Below the pieces are notes generated by a model that worked only from the letters and a program-made list of their open reading frames with translations, did no database searches and was not told the DNA's origin. A stretch of 14,471 nt of DNA from Bacteroidales bacterium UBA3382. Lineage in GTDB: Bacteria; Bacteroidota; Bacteroidia; Bacteroidales; UBA932. A program made the position numbers and the translations under genes. The stretch covers positions 5,188-19,658 of the forward strand of contig DEPW01000104.1 in the NCBI GenBank assembly GCA_002358965.1. The letters run 5' to 3'. The stretch's first letter is position 1, and each line of letters opens with the position of its first letter. Of the stretch, positions 6,334-13,627 are shown piece by piece.

Positions 6334-6981
6334 ATGGAAAGGAATCTGCCAGAAGAAGAGAACGGATATATCATTTCACATTCCACACCGGCAAACGGCG
6401 CATTGGAATGGCTGACAAGACAGACCAACCTGAGGACCAACCATGCCCGCATGCTGTCCGACGGGATACAAGGGATGTTCCTTTCGATGATATCACGGAT
6501 CATGGCCCCGGAACGGATCCTCGAACTGGGCACTTTCACCGGCTACAGCGCCATCTGCCTGGCCGAAGGCCTTGCCCCCGGAGGACGGCTGGACACATTG
6601 GAAATCAACGACGAGCTTGAAGACCTCATAACGGAAGCGTTCCGCAGATCCGGCCATTCGGACAAGATAACCCTTCATATAGGGGACGCCGTCGAAACGC
6701 TGAAAAGCCTCGAAGGCCCTTACGACCTGGCATACATAGATGCAGACAAGCGCGAATATGTCGAATATTACGGCCTGGTTTTCGACAAGATACGCAGCGG
6801 AGGAGTAATACTCGCCGACAATGTACTCTGGGATGGAAAGATCTTCACTTCCGGAAGCGTTCCGACCGACAGGCAAAGCTCCGGCATCATGGCCTTCAAC
6901 GACCTCGTGGCCGGCGACAGCCGTGTCGCATCAATGATCCTGCCCTTGCGCGACGGTATCAACATCATCTGCAAACTGTGA
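6334..6981 (+). CDS. SAM-dependent O-methyltransferase, COMT-like (Methyltransf_3)
   Basis: Class I methyltransferase of the cation-dependent catechol/caffeoyl-CoA O-methyltransferase type, 215 residues. Motif I ELGTFTGYS is at 64-72, the acidic residue binding the SAM ribose is Glu90 in LEIND, and the likely metal ligands are Asp136 (YIDADK) and Asp162-Asn163 (ADNVLW), spaced much as in catechol O-methyltransferase. The substrate is not predictable. It is cytosolic, 18 bp after the M16 gene, and probably the last gene of that transcript. Its last 51 bp overlap the 3' end of the opposite-strand M23 gene. Confidence 0.9.
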   Translation: MERNLPEEENGYIISHSTPANGALEWLTRQTNLRTNHARMLSDGIQGMFLSMISRIMAPERILELGTFTGYSAICLAEGLAPGGRLDTLEINDELEDLITEAFRRSGHSDKITLHIGDAVETLKSLEGPYDLAYIDADKREYVEYYGLVFDKIRSGGVILADNVLWDGKIFTSGSVPTDRQSSGIMAFNDLVAGDSRVASMILPLRDGINIICKL

Positions 6982-8262
6982 AGCGAAAACGCCCATCGCA
7001 TCTTCATAAAGCTTGCGCGCATAAATCGAATCGACCGCCGACTTGTAAGCGGCCATCGTTTCCATGAATGCATCCATGTTTTCCTCTTTCAGCGGCTCGG
7101 CAGACGGAGATTCCATCTTCAGAGGATTGATCGGAGTCCCGTTTTTCCATATGCGGTAGTCGAGATGCGGTCCGGTGGAACGGCCGGTGCTGCCGACATA
7201 GCCTATCACATCTCCCTGGCGCACCCGTTTGCCGACCTTCATTCCCTTGGCAAAGCGCGAAAGATGCAGATATGCAGTGGTATAGACCGAATTGTGCTTG
7301 ATCTTGACGATATTGCCGTTAGCACCGCGGTACTGGCATTCTATGACAGTGCCGTCGCCGACGGTCATCACTGGCGTACCAGTCGGAGCGGCATAATCCA
7401 CTCCCGTATGCGGCTGCACCTTCCTTGTCACCGGGTGCTTCCTGGCATAAGAGAAGCCCGAACTGATTCTCGAATAATTCAACGGGGCTTTCAGGAAAGC
7501 CTTCCTCATGCTCTCGCCCTTCTCGTTCCAGTAAATGTTTCCGCCGTCGCCCTGGTCGAACATCACCGACGGGAACATGTCTCCGGCATGGACGAACTCC
7601 ACATATCTCACATCGCCTATTTCAAAGACTTCGCCGTCGCAGACTATCTCGTCATACAGCACTTTGAAGACATCGCCTTTCTGCAATGCGAAGAAATCGA
7701 CAGTCCATGCGTAAATGTCTGACAATTTCAGGATCAGCAAAGGAGAAGCCCCCGAATTCACCATATCGTACCAAAGTGAATTTTCGATTGTCACATCCGT
7801 ATAGCGCGGCCGCACCTGCATCTGCTTGCGGAATATGCGGGCCGAAACCGTATCGCCTCCCGAAAGGTCCAGCACGAGCCTGCTGCGCCTGTCGATATCG
7901 TACACCCAGTAAGCGAGGGAGGAGTCGCTTTTGGAAACATAGGCTTCATACTCGTTCCCGATGCGTATGTCTCTTATGTCGAAAGTATCCTTTATGGCCT
8001 CCGAAATGCGGTAAATCCGCTGATTCGACACTCCGTAACCGTTAAGGATGTTCGAAAAGAACTCGCCCCTGGACACCCTCGACTGATATGTCACATAACC
8101 GTCCAACGGTATGCCGAGTTCATTCCTCCTGACACTGTCCTGGATATCAGAAGCCTCTTCGTAATCAAACCGCTGTTCCGAACCTCCCCTGCCGCATGAG
8201 CCCAGGACGGATAGCATGGCGAAAGCCGTCGCTGCAATAAAAATCTTTCCAGACATAAGCAT
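6931..8262 (-). CDS. M23 family (LytM/MepM-like) peptidoglycan endopeptidase lipoprotein
   Basis: Probable envelope murein hydrolase. The ATG at 8262 gives 443 residues with a lipoprotein signal ending LGSC, Cys23 being the likely lipidated residue. The ATG at 8256 is equally plausible; a TTG at 8283 only adds hydrophilic residues in front of the signal. Residues about 45-130 resemble the OapA/MepM N-terminal domain that precedes M23 domains. The M23 domain (about 265-385) has HTGVD (His285, Asp289), YLHL (His333) and GPHLDYRIW (His366, Asp368). The last motif is normally HxH, so one zinc ligand is Asp instead of His. A helical tail follows from about 393. It is divergent from mraZ and converges on the methyltransferase gene with a 51-bp overlap. 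It may act in wall growth or septum splitting. Confidence 0.88.
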   Translation of the reverse strand: MLMSGKIFIAATAFAMLSVLGSCGRGGSEQRFDYEEASDIQDSVRRNELGIPLDGYVTYQSRVSRGEFFSNILNGYGVSNQRIYRISEAIKDTFDIRDIRIGNEYEAYVSKSDSSLAYWVYDIDRRSRLVLDLSGGDTVSARIFRKQMQVRPRYTDVTIENSLWYDMVNSGASPLLILKLSDIYAWTVDFFALQKGDVFKVLYDEIVCDGEVFEIGDVRYVEFVHAGDMFPSVMFDQGDGGNIYWNEKGESMRKAFLKAPLNYSRISSGFSYARKHPVTRKVQPHTGVDYAAPTGTPVMTVGDGTVIECQYRGANGNIVKIKHNSVYTTAYLHLSRFAKGMKVGKRVRQGDVIGYVGSTGRSTGPHLDYRIWKNGTPINPLKMESPSAEPLKEENMDAFMETMAAYKSAVDSIYARKLYEDAMGVFASQFADDVDTVAQGQDH

Positions 8263-8317
8263 GCATATTGAATCGGAGCGCAAGTTATCGCAAAATACGG
8301 AGCTTTCAAAAAAGTGC

Positions 8318-8355
8318 GTGGAAAAATTTGTATTTTTTTGTAAAAAAGTGGAAAA
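8318..8355 (+). promoter_or_regulatory. Probable MraZ-binding repeats (operator of the dcw operon)
   Basis: Four pentamers start at exact 10-bp steps: GTGGA at 8318, TTGTA/TTGTA at 8328 and 8338, and GTGGA at 8348. The outer two extend as GTGGAAAA. The second GTGGA is also part of AAAGTGG (8345-8351), like the mollicute MraZ box AAAGTG[T/G], and AAAGTGC occurs at 8311-8317. In E. coli MraZ binds TGGGA repeats with a 10-bp period upstream of its own gene. The array spans the -33 box and enters the spacer to the -7 box, so bound MraZ should repress. Confidence 0.55.
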
Positions 8356-8370
8356 TAATGATTATTTTTG
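8337..8370 (+). promoter_or_regulatory. dcw operon promoter upstream of mraZ
   Basis: TTTG at 8337-8340 and TATTTTTG at 8363-8370 match the Bacteroidota -33 TTTG and -7 TAnnTTTG elements exactly, with a 22-base spacer (slightly long). Transcription would begin near 8375 and leave a leader of about 43 bases before the mraZ ATG. Confidence 0.6.
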
Positions 8371-8380
8371 CGCTATAAAT

Positions 8381-8400
8381 ATTTTCACACTGATTTTCAC
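8381..8400. repeat. Direct repeat ATTTTCAC x2 in the mraZ leader
   Basis: ATTTTCAC occurs at 8381-8388 and 8393-8400. On the minus strand each reads GTGAAAAT, one base from the GTGGAAAAT at 8348-8356, so they may be inverted, weaker copies of the same site. They fall after the predicted transcription start. Confidence 0.5.
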
Positions 8401-8417
8401 AAAACGGACACGGCATC

Positions 8418-8876
8418 ATGATCAAATTCATCGGTGAATACAAAGCCAGGATAGACGATAAAGGGAGGCTGATTTTCCCTTCTTCGTTCAAGGCGCTCGT
8501 GTCCGGAAAAGACAACGGACCCGTCAGACTGGTAGTCAGAAAGGATGTCTTCGTAGACTGCCTGGAGATGTACACCTATGAGCAGTGGGAGATCCAGTCC
8601 GAAAAGATCAAGGCCATGCTCAATCCGTTCAACCGCAGGCACGACGCGTTCTGGCGCGGATATACGAGGCACAGGACGATAGTCGAACCGGATCCCAAAC
8701 TCGGACGCATCACTATCCCGAAAAATCTGCTCGATGCGATAGGAGCCACAAAAGATGTCATCTTCTGCGGCAGCGATGACAAGATCGAAATCTGGGCAGC
8801 CGAAAAATACGAATCGAGCGAAATCGCTCCTGAAGATTTCGCAAGACTGGCCGAAGAAATCGCCAGTCAAAACTAA
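8418..8876 (+). CDS. mraZ: Transcriptional regulator / division protein MraZ
   Basis: First gene of the dcw cluster. DNA-binding protein of the double SpoVT/AbrB fold that forms ring-shaped oligomers and controls its own operon. The 152-residue chain has both signature loops: DDKGRLIFP (13-21) and DPKLGRITIP (92-101). Length and spacing are normal. The start at 8418 directly precedes the conserved FIGEYKARID. There is no clear Shine-Dalgarno sequence. The stop is 14 bp before rsmH. The upstream 10-bp-phased repeats are its likely target. Confidence 0.95.
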   Translation: MIKFIGEYKARIDDKGRLIFPSSFKALVSGKDNGPVRLVVRKDVFVDCLEMYTYEQWEIQSEKIKAMLNPFNRRHDAFWRGYTRHRTIVEPDPKLGRITIPKNLLDAIGATKDVIFCGSDDKIEIWAAEKYESSEIAPEDFARLAEEIASQN

Positions 8877-8877
8877 C

Positions 8878-8883
8878 GGAGGG
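8878..8883 (+). promoter_or_regulatory. Ribosome binding site of rsmH
   Basis: GGAGGG, 7 bases before the ATG at 8891. It is a strong Shine-Dalgarno sequence, in contrast to mraZ and the minus-strand genes, where none is evident. Confidence 0.75.
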
Positions 8884-8890
8884 CCCCGCA

Positions 8891-9805
8891 ATGTCCGAAT
8901 ATCATGTTCCAGTAATGCTTCATGAAAGCGTTTCCGCGCTCATCACAGACCGCTCCGGGGTATATGCAGACGCCACCTTCGGAGGAGGAGGGCACAGCAG
9001 GCGCATATTGACCGAGCTGTCGAAAGACGGCCGTCTCCTTGCCTTCGACCGCGACAAGGAAGCTATGGAAAACATTCCGGACGATACGAGAATCAATTTC
9101 ATACACAACAACTTCCGCTTCATACACAACTATGTGCTTGCCGGAGGCTACACCGGAGGCATCGACGGGATACTCGCGGATCTCGGAGTATCCTCGCACC
9201 AGTTCGACACGGGCGAAAGAGGGTTTTCATTCAGATTCGAAGCCCCACTGGACATGAGGATGAACACTGAAAGCGGCTTTACCGCCAAAGATGTAATAAA
9301 CAGTTATAGTAATGAAGAGCTTGAAAGGCTTTTCCGGGTCTACGGAGAGCTGAAGGAAAGCGGCAGACTTGCCGATGCCATTTGCGCCGCAAGGACCACC
9401 CGTCCGATCGGAACGACCGGAGAACTCGGAAAAGCCATAGAAAGGCTCATGCCGGGCTTCGCCGAACACAAGTTCCTGGCAAAAGTGTATCAGGCCCTGA
9501 GGATGGAGGTGAACCACGAAATGCGTTCGCTGGAAAAGTTCCTCACAGGGGCGCTCAAATCCCTGAGACCGGGAGGCAGGCTCGTCATAATCACCTACCA
9601 TTCCCTCGAAGACAGGATGGTGAAGAATTTCCTCAAGACAGGGTCTCCCGACGGCAGGGCCGGAAGCGACCTCTACGGCCAGCTGCCTTCCCCTTTCAGG
9701 ATGCTCACCCGCAAACCCCAGCTTCCTTCCGAGGAAGAAATCCGTTCCAACACGAGGGCGAGAAGCGCCAAACTCAGAGTTGCAGAGAAAATCCAGGAGG
9801 CATAG
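8891..9805 (+). CDS. rsmH: 16S rRNA (cytosine(1402)-N4)-methyltransferase
   Basis: Methylates N4 of C1402 in the decoding site of 16S rRNA using SAM; also known as MraW. In 304 residues: N-terminal EYHVPVMLHES (3-13), SAM loop DATFGGGGHS (27-36), DLGVSSHQFD (97-106), PLDMRM (119-124), YHSLEDR (236-242) and the C-terminal RARSAKLRVAEK (289-300). All are hallmarks of the family and the length is usual. The substrate-recognition helical insert lies between about 110 and 215. The stop is 4 bp before the ftsL-like start, so the two genes are probably coupled. Confidence 0.97.
   Translation: MSEYHVPVMLHESVSALITDRSGVYADATFGGGGHSRRILTELSKDGRLLAFDRDKEAMENIPDDTRINFIHNNFRFIHNYVLAGGYTGGIDGILADLGVSSHQFDTGERGFSFRFEAPLDMRMNTESGFTAKDVINSYSNEELERLFRVYGELKESGRLADAICAARTTRPIGTTGELGKAIERLMPGFAEHKFLAKVYQALRMEVNHEMRSLEKFLTGALKSLRPGGRLVIITYHSLEDRMVKNFLKTGSPDGRAGSDLYGQLPSPFRMLTRKPQLPSEEEIRSNTRARSAKLRVAEKIQEA
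9795..9800 (+). promoter_or_regulatory. Ribosome binding site fixing the ftsL-like start
   Basis: AGGAGG lies 9 bases before the ATG at 9810, inside the last codons of rsmH. It favours 9810 over the earlier in-frame ATG at 9780, which overlaps rsmH and adds a basic, non-conserved decapeptide. Confidence 0.8.
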
Positions 9806-9809
9806 AGAA

Positions 9810-10133
9810 ATGAAAACCATAGTGAAATACATAAAGAGCATCTTCATGGGGGATTTCCTGACGGTCATCAATGCGCACAAGAATGTCCCTTTCATCCTGT
9901 ATGTCTTCGTACTCATCATAGCTTACATCACCATCAATCTATTGATAGAGAAGACCATGACCATACGGGAGAACAATGCCGAAATCATAGAGAATCTCAA
10001 GATCGACTACACCCACAAGAGCCTCGAAGTCGTAAGCATAGACACACGGAGCAAGGTTGAGGAAATGCTGCGCGCCAACGGTTCGTCCCTTGAAAAGCCG
10101 GAAGAAGCACCGGCGCAAATCACGGAGGAATGA
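9810..10133 (+). CDS. ftsL: FtsL-like bitopic cell division protein
   Basis: Small single-pass protein, 107 residues, between rsmH and ftsI, the usual place of ftsL. About 26 mostly polar residues (net basic) precede one transmembrane helix (about 27-47, FILYVFVLIIAYITINLLIE). A periplasmic segment follows with a short coiled-coil-like stretch (about 48-90) and an acidic Pro/Glu tail. FtsL proteins are too diverged to identify by sequence, so the call rests on size, topology and position, as is usual for Bacteroidota. It would link FtsB/FtsQ to the FtsW-FtsI septal synthase. Its stop TGA overlaps an ATG at 10130. Confidence 0.8.
   Translation: MKTIVKYIKSIFMGDFLTVINAHKNVPFILYVFVLIIAYITINLLIEKTMTIRENNAEIIENLKIDYTHKSLEVVSIDTRSKVEEMLRANGSSLEKPEEAPAQITEE
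10124..10128 (+). promoter_or_regulatory. Ribosome binding site deciding the ftsI start
   Basis: GGAGG lies only 1 base before the ATG at 10130 but 7 bases before the ATG at 10136. The latter spacing is functional, so 10136 is the better start even though 10130 makes the familiar ATGA overlap with the preceding stop. Confidence 0.65.
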
Positions 10134-10135
10134 CA

Positions 10136-12169
10136 ATGAAGGACATGGACAAAACTGCATCGGCCAAAAGGCTCCAGGTGGTTTACGGGATCATACTGAC
10201 AGCGGCGATCGTCGCCACGCTCCGCATAGGCTACCTCCAGATATTTTACATCCCGGACAAGGAATACGGAGTCAAGGGCAGGAGCGAAATCCTCGAACCC
10301 ACGAGGGGCGACATACTCGCCCGTGACGGAAGCCCGATAGCCGTTTCTTCACCAAGATATCACATAAGGATGGACTGCACGGTATCGGAAGACACCACCT
10401 TCCAAAAGGGCATAGACAGCCTTGCCATGGGAGTGTCGGCAATATTCGGAGACAAAAGCGCCGCAAGATACAAGGCCGAAATCATACAGGCACGCCGCGA
10501 CGGCAACCAATATTTCAGAATCGGAAACAGAGACATATCTCACGACGAGATGAATCTGCTGAAGACCTTTCCGATATTCCGTCTCGGACAGAACGCCGGA
10601 GGACTGATAATAGAGAAACACGACAGCCGCATATACCCTTACGGCAAGCTTGCCAGGAGGACTATCGGCTATGTAAAGGACAATGACAATTCTTCAGGGA
10701 ACAACCTCATAGGCATAGAAGGCAAATTCAACCACCACCTGCACGGAAAAGAGGGACACCAATCGTTAAGACGCACGGAAAACGGCGAATACATACCGGA
10801 TCTGGACAAGGAAATCATCTATCCCGAAGACGGGCTGGATGTCCGCACGACCCTCGACATCGCCTTGCAGGACATAGCCGACAGGGCATTGAGGAATCAG
10901 ATCGACACCGTCTCGAAGGCAGAAGGAGGCTGCGTCATCATCATGGATGTCGAGACGGGAGCCATCAGGGCCATGGTAAATCTCAAACGCAACAAAAAGG
11001 GGGATTTGGACGAGATATACAACTACGCTATCGGACAGACTTCGGAACCGGGCTCGGTATTCAAGCTCGCCGCCCTTGTAACCCTCATCGAAGACGGCAA
11101 GGCTACGCTTGATACGAAGATCAAAGGAAACCGCGGCATCTGGTCGTACAATGGCCGGACTTTCCATGACGAATACATACGCGACAACAAAGAAGTAAGC
11201 CTGCTCTGGGGCTTCATGAAATCTTCCAACATGGTATTCAGGCAACTCGTATGCGACAATTACACGGGGCACGAGGATGAATATGTGGACAAGCTTTACA
11301 GCTACAAGCTCTGCGAGAGGTTCGATTTCGACATCGAGGGTCTCGGTTACTCCTTCATTCCTACCCCGGGGAGCGCCAACTGGAGCGGCACATCCCTGCC
11401 TACGATAGCCATCGGTTACAATGTGAACATCACACCTCTTAACATACTGACATTTTACAACGCCGTGGCCAACGACGGAAAAGTCATGAAGCCGTACCTC
11501 GTAGAGGCTCTGGAAAAGGACGGGATGCCGGTCAAGACATTCGGTCCGACAGTCCTCAACGGCAAACTCTGCTCGCAAAGCACCATCGATACGGTAAAAC
11601 GGGCCCTCAGGACCGTCGTGACCGAAGGAACAGGGTCGGCCATGCGCGATGCGAAATGCTCCGTTTCAGGAAAGACCGGAACCGCCAGGATACTTCAGAA
11701 CTTTACCGACGCAAACGGGAAACACAGGTCGGATTATGTGACTCCGGACGGCTACAGGCAGCACCAGGCCACTTTCGTGGGATTTTTCCCTTCCGAAAAG
11801 CCAAAATACAGCGCAATCGTCGTAGTCTATTCGAAAAAGATGAAAGGCAACATGTACGGAGGGAGCTGGGCGGGTCCGGTATTCAGAGAGATAGTGGACA
11901 ATATCTGCGTCCTCGGCCCCGAGTGGGGAGAGCGGATCGAAGCCGGCTCGGAGCTGCCCGAAATACCTGAGAGGCACATAGACACCGGCCAGTTCGGAGA
12001 CTATACGATTCCGGATGTAACTGGAATGGGACTTACCGATGCCCTGTACTTATTGGAGAACAGAGGATTCAAAGTCGCCTACAGCGGAGAAGGGCTCGTA
12101 TCGTCACAGACTCCGCAGGCCGGAGAAACAGGAACGGCAGGCCAGACGGTAGTAATAAAATTAGGATGA
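10136..12169 (+). CDS. ftsI: Septal transpeptidase FtsI (PBP3, class B PBP) with PASTA domain
   Basis: D,D-transpeptidase that cross-links septal peptidoglycan, working with FtsW. 677 residues from the ATG at 10136 (10130 would add MT). N-terminal membrane anchor (about 14-38, VVYGIILTAAIVATLRIGYLQIFY), pedestal domain with EPTRGDILARDG (54-65), then the penicillin-binding domain with SVFK (Ser307 nucleophile, Lys310), SSN (363-365) and KTGT (513-516). A single C-terminal PASTA domain (about 623-677, starting IPDVTGM) may bind muropeptide. All three catalytic motifs are intact. It is 2 bp after the ftsL-like gene and 3 bp before murE. Confidence 0.95.
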   Translation: MKDMDKTASAKRLQVVYGIILTAAIVATLRIGYLQIFYIPDKEYGVKGRSEILEPTRGDILARDGSPIAVSSPRYHIRMDCTVSEDTTFQKGIDSLAMGVSAIFGDKSAARYKAEIIQARRDGNQYFRIGNRDISHDEMNLLKTFPIFRLGQNAGGLIIEKHDSRIYPYGKLARRTIGYVKDNDNSSGNNLIGIEGKFNHHLHGKEGHQSLRRTENGEYIPDLDKEIIYPEDGLDVRTTLDIALQDIADRALRNQIDTVSKAEGGCVIIMDVETGAIRAMVNLKRNKKGDLDEIYNYAIGQTSEPGSVFKLAALVTLIEDGKATLDTKIKGNRGIWSYNGRTFHDEYIRDNKEVSLLWGFMKSSNMVFRQLVCDNYTGHEDEYVDKLYSYKLCERFDFDIEGLGYSFIPTPGSANWSGTSLPTIAIGYNVNITPLNILTFYNAVANDGKVMKPYLVEALEKDGMPVKTFGPTVLNGKLCSQSTIDTVKRALRTVVTEGTGSAMRDAKCSVSGKTGTARILQNFTDANGKHRSDYVTPDGYRQHQATFVGFFPSEKPKYSAIVVVYSKKMKGNMYGGSWAGPVFREIVDNICVLGPEWGERIEAGSELPEIPERHIDTGQFGDYTIPDVTGMGLTDALYLLENRGFKVAYSGEGLVSSQTPQAGETGTAGQTVVIKLG

Positions 12170-12172
12170 GCC

Positions 12173-13627
12173 ATGAAGTTTGAAGAACTCATAAAAGCTT
12201 TCGGAGCGACAGCGGCATACGGAAATACCGGAACGGAAATAACCTCTGTCACGGACGATTCGAGGAAATGCCGTCCCGGGGCACTGTTCATTGCCGTAAG
12301 GGGATTCGAGACAGACGGACACAGATACATAGCCAAAGCAATCGAAAACGGAGCGTCGGCAATCGTCTTCGAAGATCCGGCATACCGTCCGGAAGGAATC
12401 CCGTCTGCGAGGACAGACGATTCGAGGAAGGCCGTCTCACTGATTGCAGACTGCTTTTACGGCCATCCGTCGTCGAACCTCAGGCTCGTAGGCATCACCG
12501 GCACGAACGGGAAGACCACCACGGCCACGATGCTTTACAGGACATTCACCGCACTCGGCTACGGATGCGGCCTGCTTTCGACGATAGCCAACTATGTCTG
12601 CGGAAAGGAATACCCGACACTTAACACCACTTCGGACCCGATAACGATCAATTCCCTGCTGGCCGAAATGGTAAAGGCCGGCTGCGAATATTGTTTCATG
12701 GAAGTAAGCTCCGTCGGCATCCAGCAGGAAAGGACGGCCGGGCTGCGCTTCACCGGAGGCATATTTTCCAATCTGACCCACGACCATCTCGACTACCACA
12801 AGACTTTCGCCGAATACCTCAGATGCAAGAAGATGTTTTTCGACAACCTTCCGAAAGAGGCGTTCGCGCTCACCAACACGGATGACCGCAACGGACTCGT
12901 AATGGTACAGAACACCAGAGCGGCAGTCGTCACATATTCATGCCACAAACCGGCCGACCACACCTGCCGCATCATCGAGGAGAGCTTCGACGGGATGCTT
13001 GTCAGCATTGACGGAAAAGAACTGTGGTGCAGGCTCATCGGAGCCCACAACGCCTACAACATACTCGCGGTCTACTCGACGGCTGTATTGCTCGGGGCCG
13101 ACAGCGACGAGACACTGAAGGTCATAAGCGGACTCGGACCGGTGGCAGGGCGGCTCGAATACTTAAGGGGCGGAGAAGACCTGACGGTCGTGATAGACTA
13201 TGCCCACACCCCGGATGCACTGCAGAATGTGCTGAAGACGCTCAGGGACATAGGCCGCGGCCACGAAATCATTACGCTGTTCGGCTGCGGAGGCGACAGA
13301 GACAGGAGCAAAAGGCCTGAAATGGCCCGTATCGCGGAAAAATACTCCGACCGCATCTTCGTCACCTCGGACAACCCGAGGACGGAAGACCCGGATGCCA
13401 TTATCTCCGAAATAGCCGCCGGATTCAGCGACGAGGGCATGAAGAAGGCCATATTCATCACCGACAGGAAGAACGCGATCCGCACCGCGATAATGACAGC
13501 GCCGAAAGGAGCCGTGATCCTGCTTGCCGGGAAAGGCCACGAGACCTACCAGATTGTCGGGCATGAAAAGAGGGATTTCGACGAATACGGAATAGTCAAG
13601 GAAATATTTGAAAATACGCTGAAATGA
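12173..13627 (+). CDS. murE: UDP-MurNAc-tripeptide synthetase, meso-diaminopimelate type
   Basis: Cytosolic ligase that adds the third amino acid to UDP-MurNAc-L-Ala-D-Glu using ATP. 484 residues in three domains: N-terminal UDP-binding (1-100), central ATPase with GITGTNGKTT (107-116), and C-terminal ligase domain (about 335-484). DNPR at 400-403 is the motif of meso-diaminopimelate-adding enzymes, whereas lysine-adding enzymes differ here, so the wall should contain meso-DAP. Lys219 in YLRCKKMFF is the likely carbamylated lysine. An AGGA 9 bases upstream can serve as a weak ribosome site. The stop overlaps the mraY start as ATGA. Confidence 0.96.
   Translation: MKFEELIKAFGATAAYGNTGTEITSVTDDSRKCRPGALFIAVRGFETDGHRYIAKAIENGASAIVFEDPAYRPEGIPSARTDDSRKAVSLIADCFYGHPSSNLRLVGITGTNGKTTTATMLYRTFTALGYGCGLLSTIANYVCGKEYPTLNTTSDPITINSLLAEMVKAGCEYCFMEVSSVGIQQERTAGLRFTGGIFSNLTHDHLDYHKTFAEYLRCKKMFFDNLPKEAFALTNTDDRNGLVMVQNTRAAVVTYSCHKPADHTCRIIEESFDGMLVSIDGKELWCRLIGAHNAYNILAVYSTAVLLGADSDETLKVISGLGPVAGRLEYLRGGEDLTVVIDYAHTPDALQNVLKTLRDIGRGHEIITLFGCGGDRDRSKRPEMARIAEKYSDRIFVTSDNPRTEDPDAIISEIAAGFSDEGMKKAIFITDRKNAIRTAIMTAPKGAVILLAGKGHETYQIVGHEKRDFDEYGIVKEIFENTLK

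Noticed and set aside
8256..8283. TTG start at 8283 for the M23 gene
   Set aside because: It puts seven hydrophilic residues ahead of a lipoprotein signal that begins properly at the ATG codons 8262 or 8256.
7290..8310. Minus-strand -7 box for the M23 gene (TATTTTG near 8293-8299)
   Set aside because: It has one base too few between TA and TTTG to fit the consensus, and no -33 element pairs with it.
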